NCBI RefSeq assembly: GCF_000503775.1
Contig: NZ_KI629782.1
Span: 1,232,045-1,296,044, forward strand
Direction: 5' to 3'
Length of the DNA stretch: 64,000 nucleotides
DNA from: Brevibacillus panacihumi W25
GTDB lineage: Bacteria; Bacillota; Bacilli; Brevibacillales; Brevibacillaceae
This document shows, piece by piece, positions 37,035 through 46,062 of this stretch. The notes under the pieces are model-generated. The model saw only the letters and a program-made list of their open reading frames with translations, ran no database searches and was not told the DNA's origin. Positions within the stretch are counted from its first letter, which is position 1, and each line of letters starts with the position of its first letter. Made by a program: the position numbers and the translations under genes.

Positions 37035-37068
37035 AAACTGCTCAGGCAATGAAAAGCCTGAGCAGTTT
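37035..37068. terminator. Bidirectional terminator
   Basis: A perfect AAACTGCTCAGGC/GCCTGAGCAGTTT stem with an eight-base loop, then TTC on plus and TTCC on minus, separates the convergent amidohydrolase and AraC genes. Confidence 0.85.
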
Positions 37069-37075
37069 TCTTGAT

Positions 37076-38122
37076 TCAGGCCCTCTGCATCGCATTGGCC
37101 CTGTATTGCCCTGGTGTTAGTCCCGTCCACTTTTTGAAAGCATTTTGAAAGGCGCTTGGATCGGAAAAATGAAGCAGGTAGGCAATCTCGGTAATGGGAT
37201 ATTCCTTTTTGTTCAAATACCCCAATGCTATTTCCTTGCGAGCATTGGCAGACAGTTCATTGTAAGACGTGTTCTCTTCCTTCAGCCTGGCTTGAAGCGA
37301 TCTCGTACTCATATAAAAGGAATCAGCCGTCTGCTGCAGGGTAGGAAAAAACACCGGCATGCATGACAGCATCCATTGAAAGACCCTGTCTGAAAATTCC
37401 CTTCCCCGGATCAGCTTTTCCCTGATCTCCTCAGCAACGGGTTCAAAAGCTCTGCGCAGCCTGGGATCTGCATACAAGATCGGATATTGCAGCACATCTC
37501 TGCTAAGCCGCAACCAGGTATCTGTGCCGCCAAAGCGGGGCTCTACCCCAAACAGGGACAAATACGGCCTGGTATCAGCGGGAGCGGCATGGGCGAATTG
37601 CAGTTCTTTTACGTGAATGACGCGATTGCTCATGCGAACGATCAAATGATACAAGGAGCTGACCATATCTTCCAAGCAATGACGGGACATTTGCGTCGGG
37701 GTCTGTTTCAAAAAATGAAGGTAGACATCGTTGCCCCGCTCCTCCCATTTCACCTGATAGCCGCTGCATAAGATCACGTTATACCGCTGATAGGCTGTCA
37801 ATGCATCGACGATCTTTTCGGAATGCATCATCACATAACCCAGGATGCCCATGTCCGCTACGTCCGTTAGCTGCCCCTGATGCAAGCCGAAGTGATCATC
37901 CTTCGTGTAGGTCGCGGCCTCTTGCATCAGACGGACAAGTTCCTGCTCCTCAATGCGAGCCTCCACATCCTGCAGCAGGTTGCTGTCAAAGGAAACCTGG
38001 CGGCAAAAATGCTCAAAATCATACCCTTTTTGAACGATCGTTTTCATGATCGGGTACACCATGGAAATAGCAAATTCCTGGACACTGCTCACCGCCCAAG
38101 CCTCCTTCTCCTTATGCGCCAT
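37076..38122 (-). CDS. AraC-family regulator with arabinose-binding-type domain
   Basis: A 348-aa regulator: an N-terminal OruR-like effector domain (PF12625 type, about 15-210, with GILGYVMMHSEKIVDALTAY) and a C-terminal AraC pair of helix-turn-helices ending in YLLHFSDPSAFQNAFKKWTG. It is divergent from a quinone-reductase-like gene 139 bases away, which is its likely target. Confidence 0.88.
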   Translation of the reverse strand: MAHKEKEAWAVSSVQEFAISMVYPIMKTIVQKGYDFEHFCRQVSFDSNLLQDVEARIEEQELVRLMQEAATYTKDDHFGLHQGQLTDVADMGILGYVMMHSEKIVDALTAYQRYNVILCSGYQVKWEERGNDVYLHFLKQTPTQMSRHCLEDMVSSLYHLIVRMSNRVIHVKELQFAHAAPADTRPYLSLFGVEPRFGGTDTWLRLSRDVLQYPILYADPRLRRAFEPVAEEIREKLIRGREFSDRVFQWMLSCMPVFFPTLQQTADSFYMSTRSLQARLKEENTSYNELSANARKEIALGYLNKKEYPITEIAYLLHFSDPSAFQNAFKKWTGLTPGQYRANAMQRA

Positions 38123-38261
38123 TCAGCATGATTTTTACGTGTTGGCGCATACATCTGTCGCAATTATCAAGGTATGCTGAAAATATCTCGATTCCCATCA
38201 TATCACAGATCAATGCAAAGGGATCTGAACGATCCAAGCATTCTAAAAGGAGGATACAAAT

Positions 38262-38837
38262 TTGAAAATTCTCGTTATCAACGGCCATCCTGACCCGGAG
38301 AGCTTTTGCTCGTCCTTGGCTCGCGCTTATATGGAAGGAGCAGCGATGGGATCCGCAAATGTTCGAACGATTGACTTGAGCCAGATCTCGTTTGAGCCAA
38401 ATTTAAAATACGGGTACCGGAAAAGAACAGAGCTTGAGGATGATCTGATAGAAGCGCAGGAATTGATCCGTTGGGCTGATCACCTTGTCTTTGTCTACCC
38501 GACCTGGTGGGGGACGATGCCCGCTGTCCTGAAGGGATTTTTCGATCGCGTCTTCTTGCCCGGCTTCGCGTATCAATATCGTGAAAATTCTTCGTTGTGG
38601 GATAAGCTTTTAACCGGGAAAACCGCCCATCTGATCGTCACGATGGATACGCCAGCCTGGTACAACAGATGGATATACAGACAAGCCGGACATCAAGTCA
38701 TGAAGCGGAACATCCTGCATTTTTGCGGAATCAAGCCTGTGCGAATCACCGAGATCAGTCCGGTCAACACATCCACAGAGGCAAAACGCGCCAAATGGCT
38801 GGAAAAGGTGAAGGTTTTGGGGTCCAGGCTGGCATAA
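38262..38837 (+). CDS. NAD(P)H-dependent oxidoreductase (flavodoxin fold)
   Basis: A 191-aa flavodoxin-2 type NAD(P)H dehydrogenase. The FMN/FAD phosphate loop is NGHPDPESFCSSL, and FVYPTWWGTMPAVLKGFFDRVF is the conserved signature (read here as YPTWWGTMPAVLKGF). TTG start behind AGGAGG. Members reduce quinones or nitro compounds by two electrons. Control by the divergent AraC regulator is inferred. Confidence 0.9.
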   Translation: MKILVINGHPDPESFCSSLARAYMEGAAMGSANVRTIDLSQISFEPNLKYGYRKRTELEDDLIEAQELIRWADHLVFVYPTWWGTMPAVLKGFFDRVFLPGFAYQYRENSSLWDKLLTGKTAHLIVTMDTPAWYNRWIYRQAGHQVMKRNILHFCGIKPVRITEISPVNTSTEAKRAKWLEKVKVLGSRLA

Positions 38838-38863
38838 AAAACGCAGCCCTTATCGGCTGCGTT
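38836..38863. terminator. Bidirectional terminator
   Basis: AACGCAGCC/GGCTGCGTT stem with a six-base loop between convergent genes. Confidence 0.75.
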
Positions 38864-38870
38864 TCTCTGT

Positions 38871-39635
38871 TCATCTGGCTGAGGGAAATGACGCACCTGG
38901 TATGGATACGGACAATCGGACGGATTGAAATTGATCGCCATTCCACGTCATCAGGTTTTCGACATAGCCGAGCGTATCAGCATTGATCGTTCCAATAATC
39001 CGCTGAAGAGCCAAGAGATCGTATCCCATCCTGTTTTCATTTGTCACGATGGGATACAGCGCTCCTAGAGCAAGCACTTCTCCTGTCGCAGGTTGTTTCA
39101 GCTTGCCATTATCGTAGTAATACTGCGATAAATAGTCCCGTCCTTTCTGGCTGATATCAATCGTGAAGAACACGTTCAACCGACGACTCCCGACACTAAC
39201 CTTGTAGTAGTCCTCGTAATTCACCTGGAATTGGTATGCTTGATTGTATTTATCAACGTCGAACATCTCGCGGAGCACATGATTTTTGAAGGAATACATG
39301 TAAAAGAATCCGTATCCGCCGCTGCCTCCCGAATCGATACTGACCAAGATGTCTGGTACGTGATCCTTTGAAAAATCCCCAAGGAACAGCCTCGCGTTAT
39401 AGCCTGCATCGTTGGGAAACTCTACTCTTGTAGAGCGTTGGGAGACTCCATCTTGGATCACCAGCGTGATATGATCCGCGAAGTTTCCGGTTCCTGCCGA
39501 TGTATCGCCGTACAAATAGATGTTGTCCGCCACGCCGTCCCCCGTCACATCCCCTTGCATCCAATCAAGCAAAGTAAGAGGAGAGGCATCGTTTTGATAC
39601 ACTTGCCCTCGAATTGGTCTGTGCAAAGGAAGCAT
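38871..39635 (-). CDS. VCBS/FG-GAP-like repeat protein
   Basis: A 254-aa protein without a signal peptide. Two calcium-loop motifs typical of VCBS/FG-GAP blades are visible, GDVTGDGVADNIYLYGD and GDFSKDHVPDILVSID, followed by GGSGGYGFFYMYSF. Similar stand-alone proteins occur in spore-forming Bacillota, some linked with spore coats, but nothing here proves that. Monocistronic. Confidence 0.7.
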   Translation of the reverse strand: MLPLHRPIRGQVYQNDASPLTLLDWMQGDVTGDGVADNIYLYGDTSAGTGNFADHITLVIQDGVSQRSTRVEFPNDAGYNARLFLGDFSKDHVPDILVSIDSGGSGGYGFFYMYSFKNHVLREMFDVDKYNQAYQFQVNYEDYYKVSVGSRRLNVFFTIDISQKGRDYLSQYYYDNGKLKQPATGEVLALGALYPIVTNENRMGYDLLALQRIIGTINADTLGYVENLMTWNGDQFQSVRLSVSIPGASFPSAR

Positions 39636-39747
39636 CCCCTATTCATCGGTTATATGCTGGATACCTTTTGACTATATGAGGTACCATATGTGGGTTCATA
39701 ACCAGATGACTGTGCGGATGCCCAGGAAGACACTCATTTGCTTCAGT

Positions 39748-40164
39748 CTATTTGCTGTTGAATTTCTGCAGTAATTGCGCGAACTGCTGGCGCTCCTCAG
39801 AAGACCAGTTCCTCAATTTTTTCGTGACTCTCTCCAATCTCGCCTCTTTCGTATCAGCCAATTCCTGTTTGCCTAAATCGGTTATCTCAAAGGAACTCGC
39901 CCTCCCGTCCAATGGATCGGACATGCGCAGCACATATCCTTTTTTCTCCAAGGCGGCCATTTGTCTGCTTGCCGTGGATACATCCAGGCCAAATTCCTCT
40001 GCCAACGCTTTGACTCCTACTGCATCATGGGTCGCTATGTGGTGAAGAAAGAGATAAGCAGATCGTTCCAGTTTACCAATCGATTTTTCCGTTGTAATGG
40101 AAGTAATATGTCGGACCAATACTGCTAATTCTAGTTCTATGATTTCCAATGCTTTTTCGTCCAT
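39748..40164 (-). CDS. MarR-family regulator
   Basis: A 138-aa MarR regulator with winged helix GVKALAEEFGLDVSTASRQM and the wing region RMSDPLDGRASSFEIT. It is divergent from an MFS efflux gene 97 bases away, the normal MarR arrangement, and presumably represses it and itself. Confidence 0.9.
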   Translation of the reverse strand: MDEKALEIIELELAVLVRHITSITTEKSIGKLERSAYLFLHHIATHDAVGVKALAEEFGLDVSTASRQMAALEKKGYVLRMSDPLDGRASSFEITDLGKQELADTKEARLERVTKKLRNWSSEERQQFAQLLQKFNSK

Positions 40165-40184
40165 CTTTATCCCCCGAAATCAAT

Positions 40185-40212
40185 TTGACATTCAAAAAAA
40201 TAGTTGTATAAT
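40185..40212 (+). promoter_or_regulatory. MFS promoter with MarR-type palindrome
   Basis: TTGACA and TATAAT with a 16-base spacer. The -10 lies inside TTGTATAATGCAA (40204-40216), a nearly perfect palindrome, as expected for a MarR operator that shuts the promoter. Confidence 0.75.
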
Positions 40213-40260
40213 GCAATCATATTTTTAGATTACATTTTACTCAGAAAGGTGTCAAACTTC

Positions 40261-41478
40261 ATGTCTTCTCAAAATCACTTGCATTCACCTCGAGAGGGGC
40301 AGAGTCTTTTACAGCAGCCTCGCTCGGTTTGGGCTGTATTTTTTGCCTGTATCATCGCGTTTATGGGAATTGGGCTTGTAGACCCGATTTTGCCCGCAAT
40401 CGCCAAACAGCTTCACGCATCTCAGAGTGAAGTTACCCTTCTGTTCACCAGCTACAATGCCGTAATGGCGGTGGCGATGCTGATTACCGGTACCGTTTCG
40501 TCCAGGCTGGGAATCAAGCGGACCTTGCTTGCCGGTATTGTCATTATAGCTGTTTTTTCTGCTCTTGGCGGTTTATCCAATGGAATCTGGGAGCTGATCG
40601 GATTACGCGGTGGCTGGGGCTTCGGGAATGCCTTATTTGTGGCAACCGCTCTGACTGCCATTGTATCCCTATCATCATCGGGTACTGCGCAGGCCATTAT
40701 TTTATATGAAGCAGCAATCGGACTTGGGATCTCTGTGGGTCCCCTCCTGGGCGGAGAGCTGGGTGCCATCTCATGGCGCGGGCCTTTTTTAGGGGTTGCT
40801 GTCCTGATGGCGGTAGCGTTTGTTGGCCTGTTCGTTATGATGCCAAACAAGCAAACGTCGCATGCTGCGAAAGCCAAAACATCGTTGCTCGATCCATTCC
40901 GAGCTATGAAACACCGTTCGCTGCTCGTCTTTGGCATTACAGCTTGTCTGTACAATTTCGGATTTTTCACCCTGTTGGCGTATGCTCCGTTCGTCATGGG
41001 CTTGGATGAGCATGGCTTGGGCTATGTCTTTCTGGGCTGGGGTGTACTGCTGGCGATTACCTCCGTTTTTACGGCGCCCAAATTTCAACAAAGGTTCGGA
41101 ACCGTTACATCCATGTGCATCATGCTGTTCTTGTTTGCGCTGGATCTGCTCGCCATCGGGATTTGGACATCGACGCAATGGGTTGTCATCGCAGCCGTCA
41201 TTTTTGCGGGTGCCTTGTTAGGGAATAACAACACCTTGATTACGACGGCTGTCATGAACGCAGCTCCTGTAGAGCGGGCTACTGCGTCTGCAACGTACAG
41301 TTTCCTCCGTTTCTTGGGAGGTGCGGTGGCACCATTCATGGCTGGTAAACTGGCGGAGATATACAACCCTCATGTTCCTTTTATCGTTGGTGCAGGTTTT
41401 GTTCTCCTATCCGTTCTTTTCGTACTGGCCAATCGTACCCATGTGGGGCATGTGGATGAGGCAGGGGCTGCTCATTGA
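40261..41478 (+). CDS. MFS multidrug efflux transporter
   Basis: A 405-aa 12-helix transporter with the motif A relative SSRLGIKRTLLAG and the antiporter motif GLGISVGPLLGGELG in helix 5, as found in drug-proton antiporters. ATG at 40261 follows GAAAGGTG; the upstream frame lies inside the promoter. Regulated by the divergent MarR gene. Confidence 0.9.
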   Translation: MSSQNHLHSPREGQSLLQQPRSVWAVFFACIIAFMGIGLVDPILPAIAKQLHASQSEVTLLFTSYNAVMAVAMLITGTVSSRLGIKRTLLAGIVIIAVFSALGGLSNGIWELIGLRGGWGFGNALFVATALTAIVSLSSSGTAQAIILYEAAIGLGISVGPLLGGELGAISWRGPFLGVAVLMAVAFVGLFVMMPNKQTSHAAKAKTSLLDPFRAMKHRSLLVFGITACLYNFGFFTLLAYAPFVMGLDEHGLGYVFLGWGVLLAITSVFTAPKFQQRFGTVTSMCIMLFLFALDLLAIGIWTSTQWVVIAAVIFAGALLGNNNTLITTAVMNAAPVERATASATYSFLRFLGGAVAPFMAGKLAEIYNPHVPFIVGAGFVLLSVLFVLANRTHVGHVDEAGAAH

Positions 41479-41481
41479 GAT

Positions 41482-41516
41482 AAAACCGGGACGCGATCTC
41501 TTCGCTCCCGGTTTTT
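41482..41516 (+). terminator. Terminator of MFS gene
   Basis: AAAACCGGGA/TCCCGGTTTT stem followed by T, four bases after the MFS stop. Confidence 0.8.
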
Positions 41517-41520
41517 GCAT

Positions 41521-41560
41521 AAAAAAATCCGGCAAGAGCAGCTTCGCTCTTGCCGGATTT
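41521..41560 (-). terminator. Terminator of sigma/anti-sigma operon
   Basis: A perfect 15-bp stem AAATCCGGCAAGAGC/GCTCTTGCCGGATTT with a T-run on the minus strand, just behind the DUF4179 gene. Confidence 0.85.
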
Positions 41561-41564
41561 CCGC

Positions 41565-42701
41565 TTATTTCAGATCAATTACCATGCCGGTAATGACACC
41601 TTTCTCATCCTTGTGGAATTGAAGCCCCAGATAATGACCATCAGCCTCGCTGAATTGTACCGAGTCCGAGAAACCGGTTTGGCCCTCTGCGAACAACGTT
41701 TCAGGGGAGAGCTTAACATTCCAGCCGTCATACTCATAGTTGATCCTGCCTTGTTTGTCATAGGTTACTTCCTTGACGGATTCCGGTATGACCTTGCCAT
41801 CCGCAAGTCTTTTCTTCAGGTCTTCGATCTGGTTTACTAGCTCCTCTTCAGCTGGATCAGCCTTGGTACCGGATTCCGGCTCTTTCAACAGTTCTTTTAA
41901 GTAAGTCTCTGCCTTGGCGGGATCGGCCTTAGCTTTGTTCAAAGGCAGATCCATCAGCAACGATACACCTTTATAATCGGATTTGGTCGTTACCTCGCCT
42001 GTACTTTCATTGAAAGCGAACGCTTCACTGTTATAGAAGGGGCTTCCGCTGCTGATTGCGAGATACACCCCTCTGTCGGCAAACATTTCCACGCCGTCGC
42101 ATTCGATCAGTCTGTACTGAATGCCGTCCAATACAACCTCGCTGTAACCGCCTTTCATCGAAGCAATATTTACCTGCCACGGTTTCAGGCCTTTTATGAG
42201 AGGTGAGATGAAGAATGATTCTTCTCCGTATTCCGGATCGCTCGTTCTCGGCATCGGGCGGCCATCCTGTCTGGCGATGGATACGACCGCATAGGTTCTT
42301 TCCGGATGGATCTCATTCGTCGAGTTGGAGTCGTTCAGTTCTTTCAGTCCCGCTCCTGAGACGATCCCGTGCAATGTAAATTTGTAATCCCCGGAAACGG
42401 CCGATTGATTGATTTCGATAGCGTCTTTGCTTTCAAACGCCTTCGCCAACATTTTCTCACCCAGTTGAACAGCAACCTGGTCGGAACTGAAAAACTGTGT
42501 GGCCGCAATCGCCGTTACAGACATGACAAGCGTCAGGGCGGCAACCATCACTCCTGCGGATATCCTTTTTCTATACACACGATTCATCGAATTTCTCTCC
42601 TCTGCCCGATTGAGTATGCTTTGATTCAGTTTCTCTTCCGGTTCACCTGGAGCAGCAAGTGCTTGCTTGAGCATTCGTTCCCACTTTTCGGAATCATTCA
42701 T
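41565..42701 (-). CDS. DUF4179-type anti-sigma factor
   Basis: A 378-aa single-pass membrane protein: a cytoplasmic N-terminus of about 45 residues, one helix near 47-68 (ISAGVMVAALTLVMSVTAIA), and a large external part with DUF4179-like beta domains and a coiled segment near 285-310. Its start overlaps the sigma factor gene by four bases. This pairing is the standard layout for ECF sigma factors controlled by a membrane anti-sigma protein. The signal sensed outside is unknown. Confidence 0.82.
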   Translation of the reverse strand: MNDSEKWERMLKQALAAPGEPEEKLNQSILNRAEERNSMNRVYRKRISAGVMVAALTLVMSVTAIAATQFFSSDQVAVQLGEKMLAKAFESKDAIEINQSAVSGDYKFTLHGIVSGAGLKELNDSNSTNEIHPERTYAVVSIARQDGRPMPRTSDPEYGEESFFISPLIKGLKPWQVNIASMKGGYSEVVLDGIQYRLIECDGVEMFADRGVYLAISSGSPFYNSEAFAFNESTGEVTTKSDYKGVSLLMDLPLNKAKADPAKAETYLKELLKEPESGTKADPAEEELVNQIEDLKKRLADGKVIPESVKEVTYDKQGRINYEYDGWNVKLSPETLFAEGQTGFSDSVQFSEADGHYLGLQFHKDEKGVITGMVIDLK

Positions 42702-43222
42702 GAGGACTCCACCTCCAACAGCTTTTTCATGTTTCTCCTGGCCTTGAAAAGCCTGCTTTTGACGGTACCCGGCGGAATTCGCAATGCTTGTGCGATCTCT
42801 TCAATGGACATTTCAGCGGTATAGTGCATGTAGAGCGGAATTTTCAGCTTGTCATCCAGCCTGTCCGCAGCAGCTTGTATCATGCCGCGAAGCTCATGGG
42901 ACAGCACAGCGTCCTCGGGAGTCGCTTCACTTTCTGACACAAAAGCATGATCTACATCCTCGCTGAGCCCTGCTATAGGCGCAATTCGCTGCCTCCAGGC
43001 GAACTTGCGGCGATTGTTTTTGCGCACGCGGATGGCAATGGCGATGAGAAAGCTCTTGGGATTTTGGTTCTTGTCCATTTTATGGATGACTTCGATTGCT
43101 TTCAGGAAGGTTTCTTGATACAGGTCATCTGCATCTTCCTTGTTTCCCGCAAGCCTGTAGCAAAATCCGTAGACCGCTTTGCCGTGTATGTTGATTAGAT
43201 TGGTTAGCTCGTCGATATCCAA
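42698..43222 (-). CDS. ECF sigma factor
   Basis: A 174-aa ECF sigma factor: region 2 (DADDLYQETFLKAIE) and region 4 (SIEEIAQALRIPPGTVKSRL). TTG at 43222 is preferred since AAAGGAG sits eight bases before it; the GTG at 43252 would place that ribosome site inside the coding part. Co-translated with the anti-sigma gene. Confidence 0.9.
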   Translation of the reverse strand: MDIDELTNLINIHGKAVYGFCYRLAGNKEDADDLYQETFLKAIEVIHKMDKNQNPKSFLIAIAIRVRKNNRRKFAWRQRIAPIAGLSEDVDHAFVSESEATPEDAVLSHELRGMIQAAADRLDDKLKIPLYMHYTAEMSIEEIAQALRIPPGTVKSRLFKARRNMKKLLEVESS

Positions 43223-43296
43223 GTAGGCACTCCTTTCTGAAGGATCCTTCACCTATATATTGTCATAACTTTGTGGTGGGTTCACAAAATGGCAGA

Positions 43297-43327
43297 CGAA
43301 AAAAACCACGCCTGAAGTAGCGTGGTT
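43297..43327 (-). terminator. Terminator-like hairpin upstream of sigma gene
   Basis: AACCACGC/GCGTGGTT with seven T on the minus strand. It lies between the divergent sigma and ECF-transporter genes, where no minus-strand gene needs ending, so it may be an attenuator or insulator. Confidence 0.6.
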
Positions 43328-43406
43328 ACGATTCTCGCATGAAGGATATTTATTAATGCTCCAATTACGAGTATGATAATAGCTAAAAAAGAAAGAGGCT
43401 GTCATC

Positions 43407-43928
43407 ATGGATTCATTTTCACCAAGAAACAGGACGAAAACACAAACCTTGGTCATCAATGCACTTTTCATCGCTTTTACCCTTGCTGCTACCATGTTCG
43501 TCAACCTAAGGCTGCCGATCATGGGAAATGGAGGCCTCATTCATCTGGGCAACGTGCCTCTTTTGATAGCTGCCTTTGTTTTCGGCAGAAGAACGGGAGC
43601 CGTAGCAGGCGCCTTCGGAATGGGCTTATTCGATGTGATCTCCGGTTGGATGGCATGGGCTCCGTTTACTTTTGTCATCGTAGGGGCTATGGGCTATGCA
43701 GCCGGACTCATCTCTGAAAAGGTTCCCGGCAAGAGAGCACTTGTATACACGCTGGCAGTTGCAGCAGCACTGATTATCAAAGTCGTGGGCTACTACTTTG
43801 TCGAAGTCATCCTTTACAGCAACTGGATTCAGCCATTCGGGTCCATCCCAGGAAACGTTCTACAGATCGTAATCGCCGCTATCATTGTCATCCCTCTTGC
43901 AGGACGCTTGAAGAAAATTTTTGGTTAA
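43407..43928 (+). CDS. ECF transporter S component (riboflavin-type family)
   Basis: A 173-aa membrane protein with five to six helices matching the ECF-type S component family PF07155: LINALFIAFTLAATMF-like start (NALFIAFTLAATMFVN), GGLIHLGNVPLLIAAFVFG and SGWMAWAPFTFVIVGAMGYA. It binds a vitamin-type substrate and relies on a shared EcfA/EcfT module encoded elsewhere. No riboswitch is seen in the short leader. Substrate not known. Confidence 0.87.
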   Translation: MDSFSPRNRTKTQTLVINALFIAFTLAATMFVNLRLPIMGNGGLIHLGNVPLLIAAFVFGRRTGAVAGAFGMGLFDVISGWMAWAPFTFVIVGAMGYAAGLISEKVPGKRALVYTLAVAAALIIKVVGYYFVEVILYSNWIQPFGSIPGNVLQIVIAAIIVIPLAGRLKKIFG

Positions 43929-43938
43929 TCCACGGGAC

Positions 43939-43980
43939 GAATCCCCCTTTATCTTGGTAAGAAGAATAGAGGGGGGATTC
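43939..43980. terminator. Bidirectional terminator
   Basis: GAATCCCCC/GGGGGGATTC stem with a long loop between the convergent ECF-S and amidohydrolase genes. Confidence 0.65.
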
Positions 43981-43989
43981 ACTTTCGTT

Positions 43990-45960
43990 TTACTTCCTGC
44001 TCTCTTGCCACTTCTTCAGCAAAGCTTCAGCATGGGTTTTCAGGGATTGATACGCATCCTCGGATACTGACCCCGCTTTTTTATGTTGATCGAGCAACTG
44101 GTTAAAGCTTTGCATGTACTTCACAACCTGTTCGGCTGCCTCCTGTTGTTCAAAACGTGCCGCTGTGTCCAAATGGGCTTGCAAGGAACGAGCCGCCCCA
44201 TGGTTGGAAAATTCCCCAGCCTTTTCGAATTGCTCGACAAGTGCTTGCAGATAGGATGCGTCAATAAATGTACGATCACGGAATACTTCCTTGCCCTCAA
44301 ACAAAGTCAACAAGACCTTCGCTTGATTAATCTGTGTTACAGGAAGCTCGAAAAGATTTTTATCCACAACGACCAGGTCCGCTTTTTTGCCAACCTCGAT
44401 AGAACCTCTTTCATCCTCCGCGAAAATCAAATGGGCTCCGTTGATTGTATAGCTGGCAATCATATCCTCGAGGGAAGCTCTTTCCTTCGGCCATGCTGCC
44501 TTGCCCAGATCAGCTTCGACGGCTTTATCCCGATCCAATCTGGTCACCCCTACCTCTAGCCCTGTAAAGGGTATGAAGTCGCTAAGAAATTGAGCTGTTG
44601 AAGGATAATCACTTGATGAAGCAACAGGAATTCCAGCTTCAAAATAGCTGTTCATCCGACGAAGATCCCTCAAATTTTCCTCACTTAAATCATAATCACT
44701 CTTCCTGCTGGCAAACCAGGCAGGCTGTGGAACAGGAATTACATCCAGGTTCTTAAACCGAGCAACATCATCTTCCCGAACCCAGCTTATATGGGTAATG
44801 GCATGCCGGGAATCTCTTCTTCCATTTACTTTAGCAGCATATTCAAAAGCGTCTAAAGCATTGCCACTAGGGTAAAATCCTTGAATGCCAATCGCATGGA
44901 CATAGACGCGGAACCCTTCTTTATCTAAAGCAGCCACAGTTTCCTCTAATACATCCTGATCCCAAACCAGCAGATCGTCGCCGACACCGTCTGCAAATAT
45001 TTTAATGGAATCTACCTTGTACAGCTCTCCTTGATATTTGTCGCGCAGTTCCTTAAACATACTGATCTGCTCTGTCCCTCTATTTTCATCAGCCCACAAT
45101 GCTAAATCGTATCGCATAGTCAATTTGCCTGCATTGTCCATTTCTTCAAATGCTTTCAACAGGTTTTCGGTTGGGTAGTGAATAGGCACGAATACGCCGG
45201 TAACACCATTTTTAGCTGAATATTCCTGCCACGCTATAATCGTCTCTTTATATTCCTGCACCGTAAAGTCCGATTGGGGAAGAGCGTTAATCACAAGATT
45301 ATGGGCGGAAAATTCTTGTAAAATTCCTGTCGGCTCTCCTGTTTTCGGATCGCGTTCAATCATTCCTCCTTTTGGATCAGGGGTGTTTTTGTCTATCCCT
45401 GCATTCGCAAGGGCCTTTGAGTTTACCCATAAATCGTGATGGCTGCTCGAGATAAAGACAGCAGGAATATCAGGAAATACCTGGTCGAGCCATTCATTCG
45501 GAGCGAGCCCGCTGGATTCGATTAAATCTCGTTTCCAGCCTACGCCGCGCAGTTGCTTACTATCGGGATGCTCCTTCAAGTAATCCTTGATGGCCTGTGC
45601 GTATTCTTCCAAGGTCGAATAATTTGTAATATCCAACCAAAAAAGACTTTCCGCCATCAGGTAAGCATGGGCATGGCTGTCGATAAATCCGGGCAAAAGC
45701 ATTTTTCCCTTCAGATCAATCACTCTGGTGTTGGAATCTTTGAAAGCGGCGGCTCCTTTGCTATCACCAACATAGAGTATCTTGCCATCCTTCACCGCAA
45801 CAGCTTCAGCCCTGCTGCGATCCTTGTCAACCGTGTAAACGCTACCATTTTCAAAGATCAAATCAGCCGCTTGTTTCGAATTCTCCTTCGCCAGCGCACT
45901 CCCGGTAAAGACCGAACTCATCAGCAAAACGATGAATAAGAGGAATGAACATACTCTCAT
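43990..45960 (-). CDS. Exported YtcJ-like amidohydrolase with FIMAH-type tail
   Basis: A 656-aa protein: signal peptide (ends GSALAKE), an amidohydrolase-3/YtcJ domain (about 35-550) with LPGFIDSHAHAYLM, metal residues in HHDLW and AITHISW, and ADLVVVDKN near its end. After residue 565 comes a helical bundle (ASYLQALVEQFEKAGEFSNHG, here shortened to YLQALVEQFEKAGEFSNHG) of the FIMAH type, found at the ends of secreted enzymes of Bacillota. ATG at 45960 follows AGAAAGGG. The substrate is unknown. Confidence 0.85.
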   Translation of the reverse strand: MRVCSFLLFIVLLMSSVFTGSALAKENSKQAADLIFENGSVYTVDKDRSRAEAVAVKDGKILYVGDSKGAAAFKDSNTRVIDLKGKMLLPGFIDSHAHAYLMAESLFWLDITNYSTLEEYAQAIKDYLKEHPDSKQLRGVGWKRDLIESSGLAPNEWLDQVFPDIPAVFISSSHHDLWVNSKALANAGIDKNTPDPKGGMIERDPKTGEPTGILQEFSAHNLVINALPQSDFTVQEYKETIIAWQEYSAKNGVTGVFVPIHYPTENLLKAFEEMDNAGKLTMRYDLALWADENRGTEQISMFKELRDKYQGELYKVDSIKIFADGVGDDLLVWDQDVLEETVAALDKEGFRVYVHAIGIQGFYPSGNALDAFEYAAKVNGRRDSRHAITHISWVREDDVARFKNLDVIPVPQPAWFASRKSDYDLSEENLRDLRRMNSYFEAGIPVASSSDYPSTAQFLSDFIPFTGLEVGVTRLDRDKAVEADLGKAAWPKERASLEDMIASYTINGAHLIFAEDERGSIEVGKKADLVVVDKNLFELPVTQINQAKVLLTLFEGKEVFRDRTFIDASYLQALVEQFEKAGEFSNHGAARSLQAHLDTAARFEQQEAAEQVVKYMQSFNQLLDQHKKAGSVSEDAYQSLKTHAEALLKKWQESRK

Positions 45961-45983
45961 CGCAATCAAACCCTTTCTCTTGC

Positions 45984-46032
45984 CACCAATCTGCGAAATT
46001 TTCAGGGATCGTAGACAATTCGCAGATTGGTG
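45984..46032. repeat. Perfect 14-bp inverted repeat
   Basis: CACCAATCTGCGAA and its exact reverse complement are separated by 21 bases, between the DUF4180 gene and the amidohydrolase gene. No T-run follows on either side, so it is not a usual terminator. It could be an operator or an RNA hairpin controlling the amidohydrolase, whose start is 24 bases away. Confidence 0.75.
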
Positions 46033-46062
46033 ACAGGTATGTCATATGGGCATGGGTTAGTG

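Noticed and set aside
43326..43406. Possible minus-strand membrane peptide (LAIIILVIGALINILHARIV)
   Set aside because: The frame has no start codon after an upstream stop and no ribosome site; only the hairpin behind it was kept.
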